A stretch of 64,000 nucleotides of DNA, from NCBI GenBank assembly GCA_965276005.1, contig OZ254962.1:1550001-1614000 (forward strand), given 5' to 3'. Below the pieces are notes generated by a model that ran no database searches, had not been told where the DNA came from, and saw nothing but the letters and a program-made list of their open reading frames with translations. The position numbers were made by a program, and so were the translations under genes. Positions 8,999 through 17,500 of this stretch are shown here, in pieces (positions within the stretch are counted from its first letter, which is position 1; every line of letters starts with the position of its first letter). Source of the stretch: G965232465 sp965276005 (GTDB lineage Bacteria; Pseudomonadota; Alphaproteobacteria; JAQWUY01).

Positions 8999-9577
8999 AT
9001 GCAAAAATCCATTATTTATGTAGTATTGACACTGTTTCTATGTGCTTGTGGTCCATTGAAGCAGACGGAGAGCTATAAATACGGTCATACCCAAGAAATT
9101 TCGGCGGTAAAGGGTGTTGTTATAGAAAGGGAAAGGGTAAAAATTAGAAGAAAGAGCGAATTGACTCTTGGTCGCAGTCTTGGCAAAGGTATTGGTACAA
9201 TTTTAGGTGTACTCATTTCTAATAAAAATGCGGAAAGCACATTCGGAAAAGTTTTTTCTTCATTAGCTTTGGGCTCGATGGGTGCCGCAATCCAAAAATA
9301 TTCCAATGAAAATTGGCTTTTGAAAGATAGAAACGGCTACAGATATTTGATCGAAAAAGATAGTAATGGAGAATTTATAGAATTGGTTTTACTAGAAAAA
9401 GATAGTGAAAAGGTTATTGCTAATGAAGGGGATAAAGTATTGGTGACTCAATCCGACCCGCCGAATATTACAGTTATTAAATCTCATAAACCTTACTGCA
9501 AAGTCAACCGCTATACATTTTACCCACCGAATATTACAGTTATTGAATCTGATAAAACTCAATGCGAAATCGAATAG
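8999..9577 (+). CDS. Glycine-zipper lipoprotein with duplicated C-terminus
   Basis: The 192-residue product begins with a lipoprotein signal peptide ending in the lipobox LCAC (Cys17). The middle holds a weak glycine-zipper stretch (GRSLGKGIGTILGVLIS, then ALGSMGAAIQ) like SlyB or the rickettsial 17-kDa antigen, and a YLIEKDSNGEFIELVLL block matching the paralogue at 9875-10327. The C-terminus carries two copies of a PPNITVI(K/E)S segment, and a third copy lies just past the stop codon, so the end of the gene has expanded and been re-cut. It probably sits in the outer membrane. The specific role is unknown. Confidence 0.75.
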   Translation: MQKSIIYVVLTLFLCACGPLKQTESYKYGHTQEISAVKGVVIERERVKIRRKSELTLGRSLGKGIGTILGVLISNKNAESTFGKVFSSLALGSMGAAIQKYSNENWLLKDRNGYRYLIEKDSNGEFIELVLLEKDSEKVIANEGDKVLVTQSDPPNITVIKSHKPYCKVNRYTFYPPNITVIESDKTQCEIE

Positions 9578-9632
9578 TTCGACGGCTGTTGTGCCGACTA
9601 TTACAGTTATTGAATCTCATAAACCTCAATAG
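9457..9632 (+). repeat. Three direct copies of the lipoprotein 3' end
   Basis: The stretch coding PPNITVI(K/E)S occurs at about 9460-9492, 9523-9555 and 9594-9629. The third copy is outside the frame and ends in TAG, and is probably the ancestral end of the gene. Confidence 0.7.
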
Positions 9633-9675
9633 GGTATAATGAAATATATATCTATGTACGCTTGGATTTTAGGGA

Positions 9676-9778
9676 CACCGATGATCCCTATACCTGTGAC
9701 ATTGCAAAAATTTGCGATGTTAAGTGTGGCTATGATGCTAATACACCATTATAAAGTACTGGTTGTACTTTTTTTCAG
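9676..9778 (+). pseudogene. bioY relic
   Basis: About 100 bases align with the intact bioY at 10636-10735 (ACCGATG..CCT.TACCTGTGACATTGCAAA.ATTTGCG.TGTTAAG), but the reading frame is truncated at both ends. Upstream, CTTGGATTTTAGGGACA also matches the sequence after the second lipoprotein. So a lipoprotein-bioY unit was once duplicated in tandem and this bioY copy decayed. Nothing else is seen in the 9578-9874 spacer. Confidence 0.75.
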
Positions 9779-9874
9779 AGAATTTTTGGAGAATACAATA
9801 ATATATAGACAAGTATAAAAAATCATGATACACTCACGCTGCAAGTTTAATAAACGCACAGGAGGCATTAAATT

Positions 9875-10327
9875 ATGATACAAAAATCTATCACTTATAT
9901 ATTCTTATCCCTATTTTTAACCGCTTGTATTGGCGGTTCGAACGCTCCCCGCAAGGAGTATAACACGCTTGGTGTGCAACAAGCACAAGAGGTCATAAAG
10001 GGTGTTGTCGTATCCAAACAACAAGTGGAAATTGAAACAGACGCCGCAACGGGCGAGATTATTGGGTCTGTTATTGGTTTAACCGCCGGCAGCACCATTG
10101 ACGGCGGCGACAATGAACAAATTGTCGGAGCGGTCGTTGGAGCGTTGGCAGGGGGAGCATTGGGCAAAAAAATCGAACAGTCCATCGTCAAGAAAACCGC
10201 TACCGAATACATTATCGAAAAAGAAAACGGGGCGTTAATGGCGGTGGTGTCGCTGGACGACAGATTTAACCCCGACAATAAAGTATTGGTGATTTTATCC
10301 AACCCGCCGGTTATTCGGCTTCAGTAG
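9875..10327 (+). CDS. Glycine-zipper (17-kDa antigen/SlyB-like) lipoprotein
   Basis: The 150-residue product has a lipoprotein signal peptide with lipobox LTAC (Cys18), then a glycine-zipper segment with repeated GxxxG spacing (IIGSVIGLTAG, IVGAVVGALAGGALGKKI). The end is a compact beta-rich region (YIIEKENGALMAVVSL, VLVILSNPPVIRL). This is the layout of SlyB and rickettsial 17-kDa surface antigens, outer-membrane lipoproteins of uncertain mechanism. AGGAGG precedes the ATG. It is a paralogue of 8999-9577 and keeps the zipper better. Confidence 0.8.
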   Translation: MIQKSITYIFLSLFLTACIGGSNAPRKEYNTLGVQQAQEVIKGVVVSKQQVEIETDAATGEIIGSVIGLTAGSTIDGGDNEQIVGAVVGALAGGALGKKIEQSIVKKTATEYIIEKENGALMAVVSLDDRFNPDNKVLVILSNPPVIRLQ

Positions 10328-10376
10328 GATATAAAATATACAGACACTTGGATTTTAAGGACAGTGCAATACATAT

Positions 10377-10458
10377 ATGGTATTTAAATACCATTTTCGG
10401 AAAATGAATTTTTGGATACCATATGTTATTTTACATTGGCAAAAAATTTTCTTGCCAA
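10377..10458. promoter_or_regulatory. Palindromes upstream of bioY
   Basis: A perfect 18-bp palindrome ATGGTATTTAAATACCAT (10377-10394) is followed by a TTGGCAA...TTGCCAA hairpin (10436-10458). They lie between the second lipoprotein and bioY and could be an operator or a weak terminator. They do not match the BioR consensus (TTATCTATAA type). Confidence 0.4.
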
Positions 10459-10519
10459 GCGGTCGCATATCCCCTATATTGTCGACAGGGTTTCACAATA
10501 TATTAGAAAGGATGTTATT

Positions 10520-11077
10520 ATGAATACTTTATGTTCTCACATAGCTTTACCGATTCAGAATGCGGTTGTTAAGAATCTGGTATTGGCGTTTTTGGGGTCT
10601 GTTTTGATAGCGATTTGTGCCCAAATTACCGTACCGATGGTGCCTGTGCCTATGACATTGCAAACATTTGCGGTGTTAAGCGTTGCTATGGCGTTAGGAT
10701 CCCGTTATGGGGCGTTGGCGGTGCTGTTTTATCTGGGACAAGGGGCGTTAGGACTTCCCGTATTTGCCGCTGGTAAGGGCGGTATTGCTGTACTTATGGG
10801 GGCATCAGCGGGGTACTTATATGGCTTTGTGCTGGCGGCGTTTGTTGTCGGGTATTTGGCAGAAAAAGGCTGGGATCGTTCCTTTGTAACGGCGTCGATC
10901 GCCATGTTGTTGGGCAATGTGGTGCTATATATCCCCGGTTTACTGTGGTTGGGCATGGTATTTGGTTGGGACAAGCCTATTTTGGCATGGGGTCTGACAC
11001 CGTTTATAATGGGCGACTTGGTAAAATTGGCGGTGGCATCTGGACTGTTTACGGTTGTATGGAAAAAAATCGGCTAA
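10520..11077 (+). CDS. bioY: Biotin transporter substrate-binding subunit BioY
   Basis: BioY is the membrane S-component that binds biotin, alone or with an ECF module (BioM/EcfA and BioN/EcfT). The 185-residue protein has about six hydrophobic segments and the family motif VPMVPVPMTLQTFAVL near residue 40, followed by GSRYGALAVLFYLGQGALGLPVFA. The start at 10520 is preferred because GAAAGGA lies nine bases upstream; the open frame runs 36 codons further 5' without a ribosome site. No ECF ATPase or T-component gene is in the window. The next gene begins right after its stop codon. Confidence 0.92.
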   Translation: MNTLCSHIALPIQNAVVKNLVLAFLGSVLIAICAQITVPMVPVPMTLQTFAVLSVAMALGSRYGALAVLFYLGQGALGLPVFAAGKGGIAVLMGASAGYLYGFVLAAFVVGYLAEKGWDRSFVTASIAMLLGNVVLYIPGLLWLGMVFGWDKPILAWGLTPFIMGDLVKLAVASGLFTVVWKKIG

Positions 11078-11455
11078 ATGTGCATAGGCACCTATACTTT
11101 TCACCGTACCATCGACGACAGATACGCCAGCAGACACCACACCGCATCGGGCACTTTGACCATAAGCCAGACCGCATGGCAGGAATCGGGGGTATGGCAC
11201 AGCCTAAACGATTCGCCTTTTTATCAACGGTATCTGTTACACTTTGAAAATGGCGGTGTGTGCGTGTCCTATACCGATGGGGCTGTGTTTTACACACTGC
11301 CCCACATACACGGCACCCACAGCATAACCCACCAGTGCAAAGGCGACCTATATCAAGGCACATGGACATACAACACCGACACCCTGCACCTAACATGGCA
11401 AGTTACAGGTGCCCACAAAAACTACACTATGATAAGCATATACAACAAATTGTAA
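11078..11455 (+). CDS. DUF6314-family protein
   Basis: A 125-residue soluble protein with no signal peptide. It shows the layout of the DUF6314 family: an N-terminal GTYTFHRTIDD strand, a central FENGGVCVSYTDGAVFYTL, then HQCKGDLYQGTWTY and a WQVTGAHKNYTMISIY ending. The fold is probably a lipocalin-like beta barrel, but no function is known. The ATG directly abuts the bioY stop, so the two are likely co-translated. The family assignment is from remembered motif order and not from a search. Confidence 0.6.
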   Translation: MCIGTYTFHRTIDDRYASRHHTASGTLTISQTAWQESGVWHSLNDSPFYQRYLLHFENGGVCVSYTDGAVFYTLPHIHGTHSITHQCKGDLYQGTWTYNTDTLHLTWQVTGAHKNYTMISIYNKL

Positions 11456-11480
11456 TGATTGCAACAGAGGGAGGAAAAAA

Positions 11481-11762
11481 TCACTTCTGTTTTTTCAAGA
11501 TGCGTTTTTTAATTTTTAACGCTTTCTCTGTCAGCTTACGATTGGGGGTGCCCAGCAGGTATGCATCTAGCCCGCCTTTAAAATCTATGGTGCGAATGGC
11601 TTTTGTTGAAACACGCAGCCGCACGCTTTCGCCCAAAACATCCGACACCAGCGTAGTATTTTGCAAATTCGGCAAAAAACGGCGGCGGGTACGGTTCACA
11701 GCGTGGGACACATTGTTACCACTCATAACACCTTTGCCCAAAATTTCACAACGACGACTCAT
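11481..11762 (-). CDS. rpmB: 50S ribosomal protein L28
   Basis: L28 is a small protein of the large ribosomal subunit. The 93-residue product MSRRCEILGKGVMSGNNVSHA... carries the L28 signature of RRCE, GNNVSHA and NRTRRRFLPNLQ, and has the alphaproteobacterial length and a Lys-rich tail. The open frame extends 18 codons upstream, but the ATG at 11762 has AAAGGA at ideal distance and matches the universal L28 start. It is monocistronic, with its own promoter just beyond the neighbouring thioesterase stop. Confidence 0.97.
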   Translation of the reverse strand: MSRRCEILGKGVMSGNNVSHAVNRTRRRFLPNLQNTTLVSDVLGESVRLRVSTKAIRTIDFKGGLDAYLLGTPNRKLTEKALKIKKRILKKQK

Positions 11763-11831
11763 GGGTCTATCCTTTCTAACACTAAAACGCCACACACACA
11801 GGGCATGGCTGCCCAAAAAAACACTAGCCGA

Positions 11832-11860
11832 TTTATCCCCTATTGTCGTGGTGTTGTCAA
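11832..11860 (-). promoter_or_regulatory. Predicted promoter of rpmB
   Basis: Minus-strand TTGACA (11860-11855), 17-base spacer, GATAAA (11837-11832). The leader holds a GGGCA-GCCA-TGCCC hairpin (about 11800-11814) preceded by a T-run. Confidence 0.5.
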
Positions 11861-11867
11861 GCGTTAA

Positions 11868-12410
11868 TTATAGTTTTTTGCGGATTTGTATATTTCGCCC
11901 CACATTCTTAGGGGTTGGCAAGGCTTTATGTGCCGCATGCACCGCCTGTAATCGGTCGTACATCGGTTGCGGTAGGGGTGTTGCCTTACGGGTGGTTACA
12001 TCGACCAATACTTTTATTTGTTCCATAGAAAACACGACTTCCCCATCGGCAACATTGCCTTTGTAGACATCGTAATACACATGAATACATTTTTCATCAC
12101 AATCCAGCAGCTGCCCCACAGAGGTTAACCCATCGCCCAAGCGGCATTCCTGCATATACACATTGTGGTTTTCCAAAGTAAAATAGGATGCTGTGTTTTG
12201 CACAAAATCCACATCCATACCGATATATTGGGTCAACGCTTCGAACCCTTGCGTAGCGGCGGTTATATAATAGCGTTCGTTCATATGACCGTTGTAATCG
12301 ATCCAATCGTCGGCAACCGTCATCGACCCGGCAACCAACGGGGTTTGTACTGTATCCCCCAGCCGCAAGGGGGTGATATACTGTGTTTTATATAAATCTC
12401 GTACTCTCAT
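11868..12410 (-). CDS. Hot-dog thioesterase, betainyl-CoA/carnitine-type
   Basis: The 180-residue product contains the DWIDYNGHMN motif (residues 35-44) of 4HBT-like hot-dog acyl-CoA thioesterases. The following ALTQYIGMDV, FTLEN and VYMQECRLGD blocks resemble the thioesterases of carnitine/betaine catabolism. It would hydrolyse a small acyl-CoA, but the substrate is not fixed by sequence. The annotated ATG has no ribosome site and lies inside a perfect 19-bp inverted repeat. An internal start (TTG at codon 16 or ATG at codon 30) is possible, since homologues often begin shortly before the DYNGHM motif. It lies downstream of the XRE gene on the same strand. Confidence 0.75.
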   Translation of the reverse strand: MRVRDLYKTQYITPLRLGDTVQTPLVAGSMTVADDWIDYNGHMNERYYITAATQGFEALTQYIGMDVDFVQNTASYFTLENHNVYMQECRLGDGLTSVGQLLDCDEKCIHVYYDVYKGNVADGEVVFSMEQIKVLVDVTTRKATPLPQPMYDRLQAVHAAHKALPTPKNVGRNIQIRKKL

Positions 12411-12427
12411 AAAACACAGTATATCAC
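12373..12427. promoter_or_regulatory. Perfect 19-bp inverted repeat spanning the thioesterase start codon
   Basis: Arms 12373-12391 and 12409-12427 are exact reverse complements (GTGATATACTGTGTTTTAT) with a 17-base loop. In mRNA the ATG (12410-12408) would be at the top of one arm. There is no T-run, so it is not a standard terminator. It could be an operator or a translation-blocking hairpin. Confidence 0.8.
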
Positions 12428-12443
12428 GGATACGCCCTATATG

Positions 12444-12917
12444 CTACTGCGAATCAGCCATATCGACCATACTGCGGCATAAATTGACGATACTTTGGCG
12501 TTTCTTTTGGTCTTTAATGTTATAATACACCCGCACCAATTCCAAAGTTTCCCGTTTTACCAAGGGGTTACCTTTAATTTCTGGAATCTCTTCATTGAGC
12601 CCGGATCGCAAGCGGGGGGATTGTTTCATGACTGTGTCTGGCATATTGCTAAAGAAATAATCGATCTCAATATCCAAAACGGAGGCGATGTCTATTAACC
12701 GTGAACAGGAAATACGATTTTTTCCCCGTTCATACTTCTGCACTTGTTGAAAGGTAATACCCAGCATTTCTGCCAGCTGTGTTTGGCTTAGCCCTAATAA
12801 GGTTCTGCGTTCCCGAACTTTTAAACCCACATGGATGTCGACGGGGTTGGGAATGCCGGGACGACCAGCAGGAATCTTATTTTTTGCTTTCGCCATATTT
12901 TTTTTCGCTTTTACCAT
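12444..12917 (-). CDS. XRE-family transcriptional regulator
   Basis: A 157-residue DNA-binding protein. After a Lys-rich N-terminus and NPVDIHVG, a Cro/C1-type helix-turn-helix spans residues 30-85 (VRERRTLLGLSQTQLAEMLGITFQQVQKYERG). The rest (ETLELVRVYYNIKDQKKRQSIVNLCRSM) is a helical C-terminal region. This architecture is widespread in alphaproteobacteria, often as a general or stress regulator. The N-terminal Lys/Ala run gives several candidate ATGs (12917, 12893). It is divergent from fbaA across a 360-base spacer containing a pair of direct repeats that it or another factor might bind. Confidence 0.88.
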   Translation of the reverse strand: MVKAKKNMAKAKNKIPAGRPGIPNPVDIHVGLKVRERRTLLGLSQTQLAEMLGITFQQVQKYERGKNRISCSRLIDIASVLDIEIDYFFSNMPDTVMKQSPRLRSGLNEEIPEIKGNPLVKRETLELVRVYYNIKDQKKRQSIVNLCRSMVDMADSQ

Positions 12918-13076
12918 AATTTATAACCACTCTTTTTTTAAATTAAAATTCATGTTTCATAAACACTTTCGTGTTTACTAAATACAGTTTAATAAAACAA
13001 TCATATATAGCATAGCCATAAATTACCGTTACACCCAAGAAAACAAGAGTTTTTGCCATTTATGAGTACTCTACTG

Positions 13077-13170
13077 TATGTAAAAACACTTATAGGTTGC
13101 TTGCACCCCATATAAGACGGTCGTCAAAGAATATTCTATCATATGTAAAAATGCTTACAGGTTGTTTGCA
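13077..13170. promoter_or_regulatory. Pair of 29-bp direct repeats upstream of fbaA
   Basis: Sequences 13077-13105 and 13142-13170 share TATGTAAAAA, CTTA.AGGTTG and TTTGCA-like blocks (about 24 of 29 positions), with starts 65 bases apart. They sit in the 12918-13277 spacer between the divergent XRE and fbaA genes and look like binding sites for one regulator. The rest of the spacer is AT-rich with no further recognisable feature. Confidence 0.5.
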
Positions 13171-13277
13171 GGATACGGATTTTTATACAATAAAAAAATA
13201 CCCTCCCATAATAACTTATGATATAGTAACATACAAGCAAAATATTTTTTAAAGATTTTAAAGAAGGGACATTTCAC

Positions 13278-14348
13278 ATGACAAAAATACCAGCAGGCGT
13301 GGTGACGGGACACCAGTATATAGAGTTAGTAAACGCATGTAAAGCGGGGGGGTATGCTTTGCCGGCGGTCAATGTGATCGACAGCACCACTGCTTCGGCG
13401 GCACTGGAAGCCGCACGGGACGCACAATCGGATATTATTATTCAGGTATCGAATGGCGGTGCCCATTTCTTTGGCGGGGCGGGTTTAGAATCGACCATCG
13501 ATGCAAAAGTCCGGGGGGCGAAAGCCTTTGCCCAGTACATGCACGAAGTGGCGTCCGCATATGGTGTATGCGTTGTGTTACACACGGATCATGCGGACAA
13601 AAACCACATGGCATGGCTGTATGGGGTCATTGAAGCCTCAAAAACATACAAAAAATGCACTGGCAAGCCGTTATTTTCTTCGCACATGCTGGATTTATCT
13701 GCTGAGGCTATCGAATACAATCTATGCGAATGCGAAAAAATGTTACAGCAGCTGGCACCGCTTGGGGTTTCATTAGAAATAGAGCTGGGCTGTACGGGCG
13801 GTGAAGAAGACGGTATCGGGGCGGATGTGGACGCATCTGCCGACAATGCCCACTTGTACACCCAGCCAGAAGAGGTGTTGTTGGCGTATGACCGCTTGCA
13901 CGCATTGGGGCATTTTTCGGTTGCGGCTTCATTTGGCAATGTGCATGGGGTATATAAGCCGGGCAATGTAAAGCTTCGTCCAGAAATTTTAAACAATTCG
14001 CAAGCATTGGCAACGGCTGAGCGGGGTTTACCGACAAATTATTACAACTTTGTATTTCACGGCGGCTCCGGTTCCGACAAAGCACACATCAAACAGGCGG
14101 TATCATATGGTGTATTTAAAATGAATATCGACACGGACACCCAATTTGCCAATGCCGCCCGTGTAGGGGCATATGTCCACGCCCACCGCATGGCATTCGA
14201 CCACCAGATAGACCCAGCCACAGGCACCCCCCAGAAAAAGTTTTATGACCCAAGAAAATGGTTGCGACAAGGACAACAAGGCATAATCGACCGCCTGCAA
14301 CAAGCGTTTAAAGACTTAGGGTCATATGGCAAATCCATTGCCGGTTAA
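13278..14348 (+). CDS. fbaA: Class II fructose-bisphosphate aldolase
   Basis: This enzyme reversibly cleaves fructose 1,6-bisphosphate to dihydroxyacetone phosphate and glyceraldehyde 3-phosphate. The 356-residue protein is the class IIA (E. coli FbaA-like) form: catalytic Asp104 and zinc ligand His105 in LHTDH, the metal-site ELGCTGGEEDG loop (about residues 169-179), His223 in NVHGVY, and His261 in FHGGSGS. The ATG follows AAGAAGGGA. It is monocistronic and ends in a terminator hairpin. Confidence 0.96.
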   Translation: MTKIPAGVVTGHQYIELVNACKAGGYALPAVNVIDSTTASAALEAARDAQSDIIIQVSNGGAHFFGGAGLESTIDAKVRGAKAFAQYMHEVASAYGVCVVLHTDHADKNHMAWLYGVIEASKTYKKCTGKPLFSSHMLDLSAEAIEYNLCECEKMLQQLAPLGVSLEIELGCTGGEEDGIGADVDASADNAHLYTQPEEVLLAYDRLHALGHFSVAASFGNVHGVYKPGNVKLRPEILNNSQALATAERGLPTNYYNFVFHGGSGSDKAHIKQAVSYGVFKMNIDTDTQFANAARVGAYVHAHRMAFDHQIDPATGTPQKKFYDPRKWLRQGQQGIIDRLQQAFKDLGSYGKSIAG

Positions 14349-14373
14349 ACCCCATCTTAATAGTTCGAAAAAA

Positions 14374-14410
14374 GACGACACCTGCAACAGTGTCGTCCCA
14401 AACGCTTTTT
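14374..14410 (+). terminator. Terminator of fbaA
   Basis: GACGACA (14374-14380) pairs with TGTCGTC (14391-14397). A T-run at 14406-14410 follows, somewhat spaced from the stem. Confidence 0.55.
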
Positions 14411-14445
14411 CGCATCAGCCCAAAGCCCATCGAAATTAGATATAC

Positions 14446-14498
14446 CGCAAAAAACGAAGCACCCGTCCCATACCCATTATGGGTATGGTCTGGGTGCT
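14446..14498 (-). terminator. Rho-independent terminator of giant exoprotein 1
   Basis: A strong stem spans 14458-14498 (AGCACCC.. and CCATACCC pairing with GGGTATGG and GGGTGCT). On the minus strand it is followed by CGTTTTTT, complementary to the A-run at 14449-14454. A close copy follows exoprotein 3. Confidence 0.85.
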
Positions 14499-14521
14499 TG
14501 ACAGACACCTTACAATGGGTA

Positions 14522-17500
14522 TTATGCAGGGCTGTTGTCGTCTGTATCTATACTAGCGGTTTCATTCGCTGGCACAGATTGTTGTACGAATATTTGCTTA
14601 ATGGTTTCATACAATTCTTCGTCTAGCTCATACACAGGTACCATTTTTTGTGCTTTAATGTTGTTCGCCAAGAACGCCAAGTCGTAACTAGTGGTGTATT
14701 TCACTTTGTATTTTACTTTTGACGGTTGGGCGGTATTAAACACGGATGCCAATGTACTTTGCGTAGGTTGCAAGTCCAGCGGGTGTGAAATCGCCTGCAT
14801 ATTGATACCATTTAGGTAAGCATATATACCAGTGTTAAAGATGGACTCGATGCTGCCTACAGGGACACTTAATGCACCAGCACCAGCACCGCCTGCACCT
14901 GCACCTGCGGCACCTGCACCAGCACCTGCGGCTCCTGCTGCACCTGCTGCGGCACCACCTGTTACGGCTGCGATGGGGATAACACCGCTAGCTACAGCAG
15001 CTACACCAGCACCTACCAGCACAATAGCACCGCCGCCACCGCCGCCGCCACCGCCACCGCCAGGGGTTCCTAGCTCTTGACCACCACCAGAACCACCGGA
15101 AGCACCAGCACCCACCACACTACCACGTAAATTAGCTATCAGAGCACCATCGTCGACAGCCACACGATCAGTTCCACTAGGAAGATTATTACGCTGAACG
15201 CTTAATCTGTAATTGCCGGCTGCGGCACCTTCGAGCTTAAACTTCGATTTATCTGCTACATATATGGATTTATCATTTCCTAAATTTTTATCACCATAAG
15301 CAGCTGCCCCAGCTTCTAATGTTAGTTTTACATTGCCATCGTCGCCAGAGACTAAACCAGTATTGCCTAATAGATCTAGATCTGAATAGTATCCATATTT
15401 ATCTTTACCATATGCATCTTTATCTTTGGTCACATCTGCAACAATACCGTCTGCACCGTTAACTTTTACAACTGCTCCCGTATCAAGCGAGTCTATCACT
15501 GTATAGTCGTCATGTTTAAAGACTAAAAATCTACGCGTAATGTTTACTGTTTTAGTGGTATCGAAAGTAAGTCGATAGTTGCCATATGTCCCCGCATCGT
15601 CTTTCAACACCGCGCCACCGAATGTCACAGAACGAGTGCCCGCATTTTTACTGTCTGCGGTAACAGCGAACTTATTAACAGAATCCGGCTTCATAGTCTT
15701 TGACAAGTTTCCGCTTAGACCGCTTTCTCCTGATACCCAACCTGTTATAGACAAATTCGTATAATCAAGACTAGTACTGCCATTATATACACGGCTGGTC
15801 GGGTCTGCTGTCAAGGTTAGGGTTTTTGGCGTAATATTTACTTTTTTAGTGGTATCAAGAGCAAGTTCATAGTTGCCATATGTCCCCACTGTTTCTTTCA
15901 ACGCCACGCCACTGAATGTTACAGCACGATCATTGCCCACATTTTCACTGTCTGCGGTAGCAGTTAAAGTACTAGACCCCGATTTCATAATCGTTGCCAA
16001 GTCTTTGTCTAGGGCGGCTTGTTCCGATGATACCCAACCTGTTACAGACACACCCGTAAATGCAAGATTAGCATCGCCATTATATACACGGCTGGTCGGG
16101 CTTGCTGTCAAGGTTAGGGTTTTTTTCGTAATGTTTACTGTTTTAGTGGTATCGAGAGTAAGTTGATAGTTGCCATATGTCCCCGATGTTTCTTTCAACG
16201 CCACGCCACTGAATGTTACAGCACGACCATTGCCCACATTTTTACTGTCTGCGGTAGCAGTTAAAGTACTAGACCCCGATTTCATAATCGTTGCCAAGTC
16301 TTTGTCTAGGGCGGCTTTTTCCGATGCTACCCAACCTGTTACATCCACATTCGTAAACGCAAGATTAGCAGTGCCATCATATACACGGCTGGTCGGGTCT
16401 GCTGTCAAGAGCAAGACTTTTTGGTCGACAGTACCCGTTAAACCTCCGACTTTTACATCATCGGCTTTAGAAACAAGACTATCGCTTGTGTCAATTACTT
16501 GCAGGACATAGTTGCCGTTGCCGACACCCTCTAGAACAAGGCTGCTTGCTTTACCAATTTGGATTTGCTTGCCACTGCCTACATTTTCACTCGCATATAG
16601 GAATGATGCATCACTGTCGCTCTCAGTGTTATCAATTTTTAGCTTCACAACACCTTCATCAGCAGACACCAGCCCCGATTCGTCCGAATCTTGTTTGGTG
16701 GCAAAACCATCGTAAGCCAAACTATTCGAGTCTTGACCTGATTTCAAACCAACTTTAACCCATTTGTCCCCATTATAGGTACGGGTTGTCGCTGTCAATT
16801 CGCTACCATCTAGCTTTAGCACCCGATGGGTGATTTTGGATTTAAGATCCTTAATATCATCCCCGTTTGCTGCTGCCTTATCTGATCCACTTAGAGGCAT
16901 TATTCGCAATTCGTAGTTTTTCACCAGATCAGCACTCGGAGCATTTCTCAAAGCAAGGGTTCCAACTTTTATCTGTTTGTCTGCGGCATCACCACTGTCA
17001 TCAAGAGCAACATTTCGGTTGGCATATACAAACGCTCCGCTAGCAACATTTAATAATACCTTACCTCTGTCGCCAGCAAGCAGACCCGTGTTGTTAGCTT
17101 GACCATTGGTAATCCCATCATAAGACAAGTTGGTTACTGAATCAACACCAGATTTCAAAGCCACTACTGCCACATTTGAACCATCATATGTACGATCGGA
17201 AGCTACCAATTCGCTTGTATCTAGTATCAATTTGCGTCTCTTGATTCTAACCGTATCGGATGCGACAGCATTTAGTTCGTAGTTGTTATATTTTGCAGTG
17301 TCTTTCAAGGTTAAGTCATTGCCGCTAGCAAAACTTACAGCAGTTTCAGACATTCCGCTAAGAAGATTACCATCTGCATCCGAATTTGCATCCGCACTAG
17401 TAGCTTGACCTTTAAGAGCAGCAGAACTTTGTCTTATGTCTGCCAAAGTTTCTAGTACATTGCCAGTTTTGTATTGCTCACCAGAAACCCAGCCGGTAAG

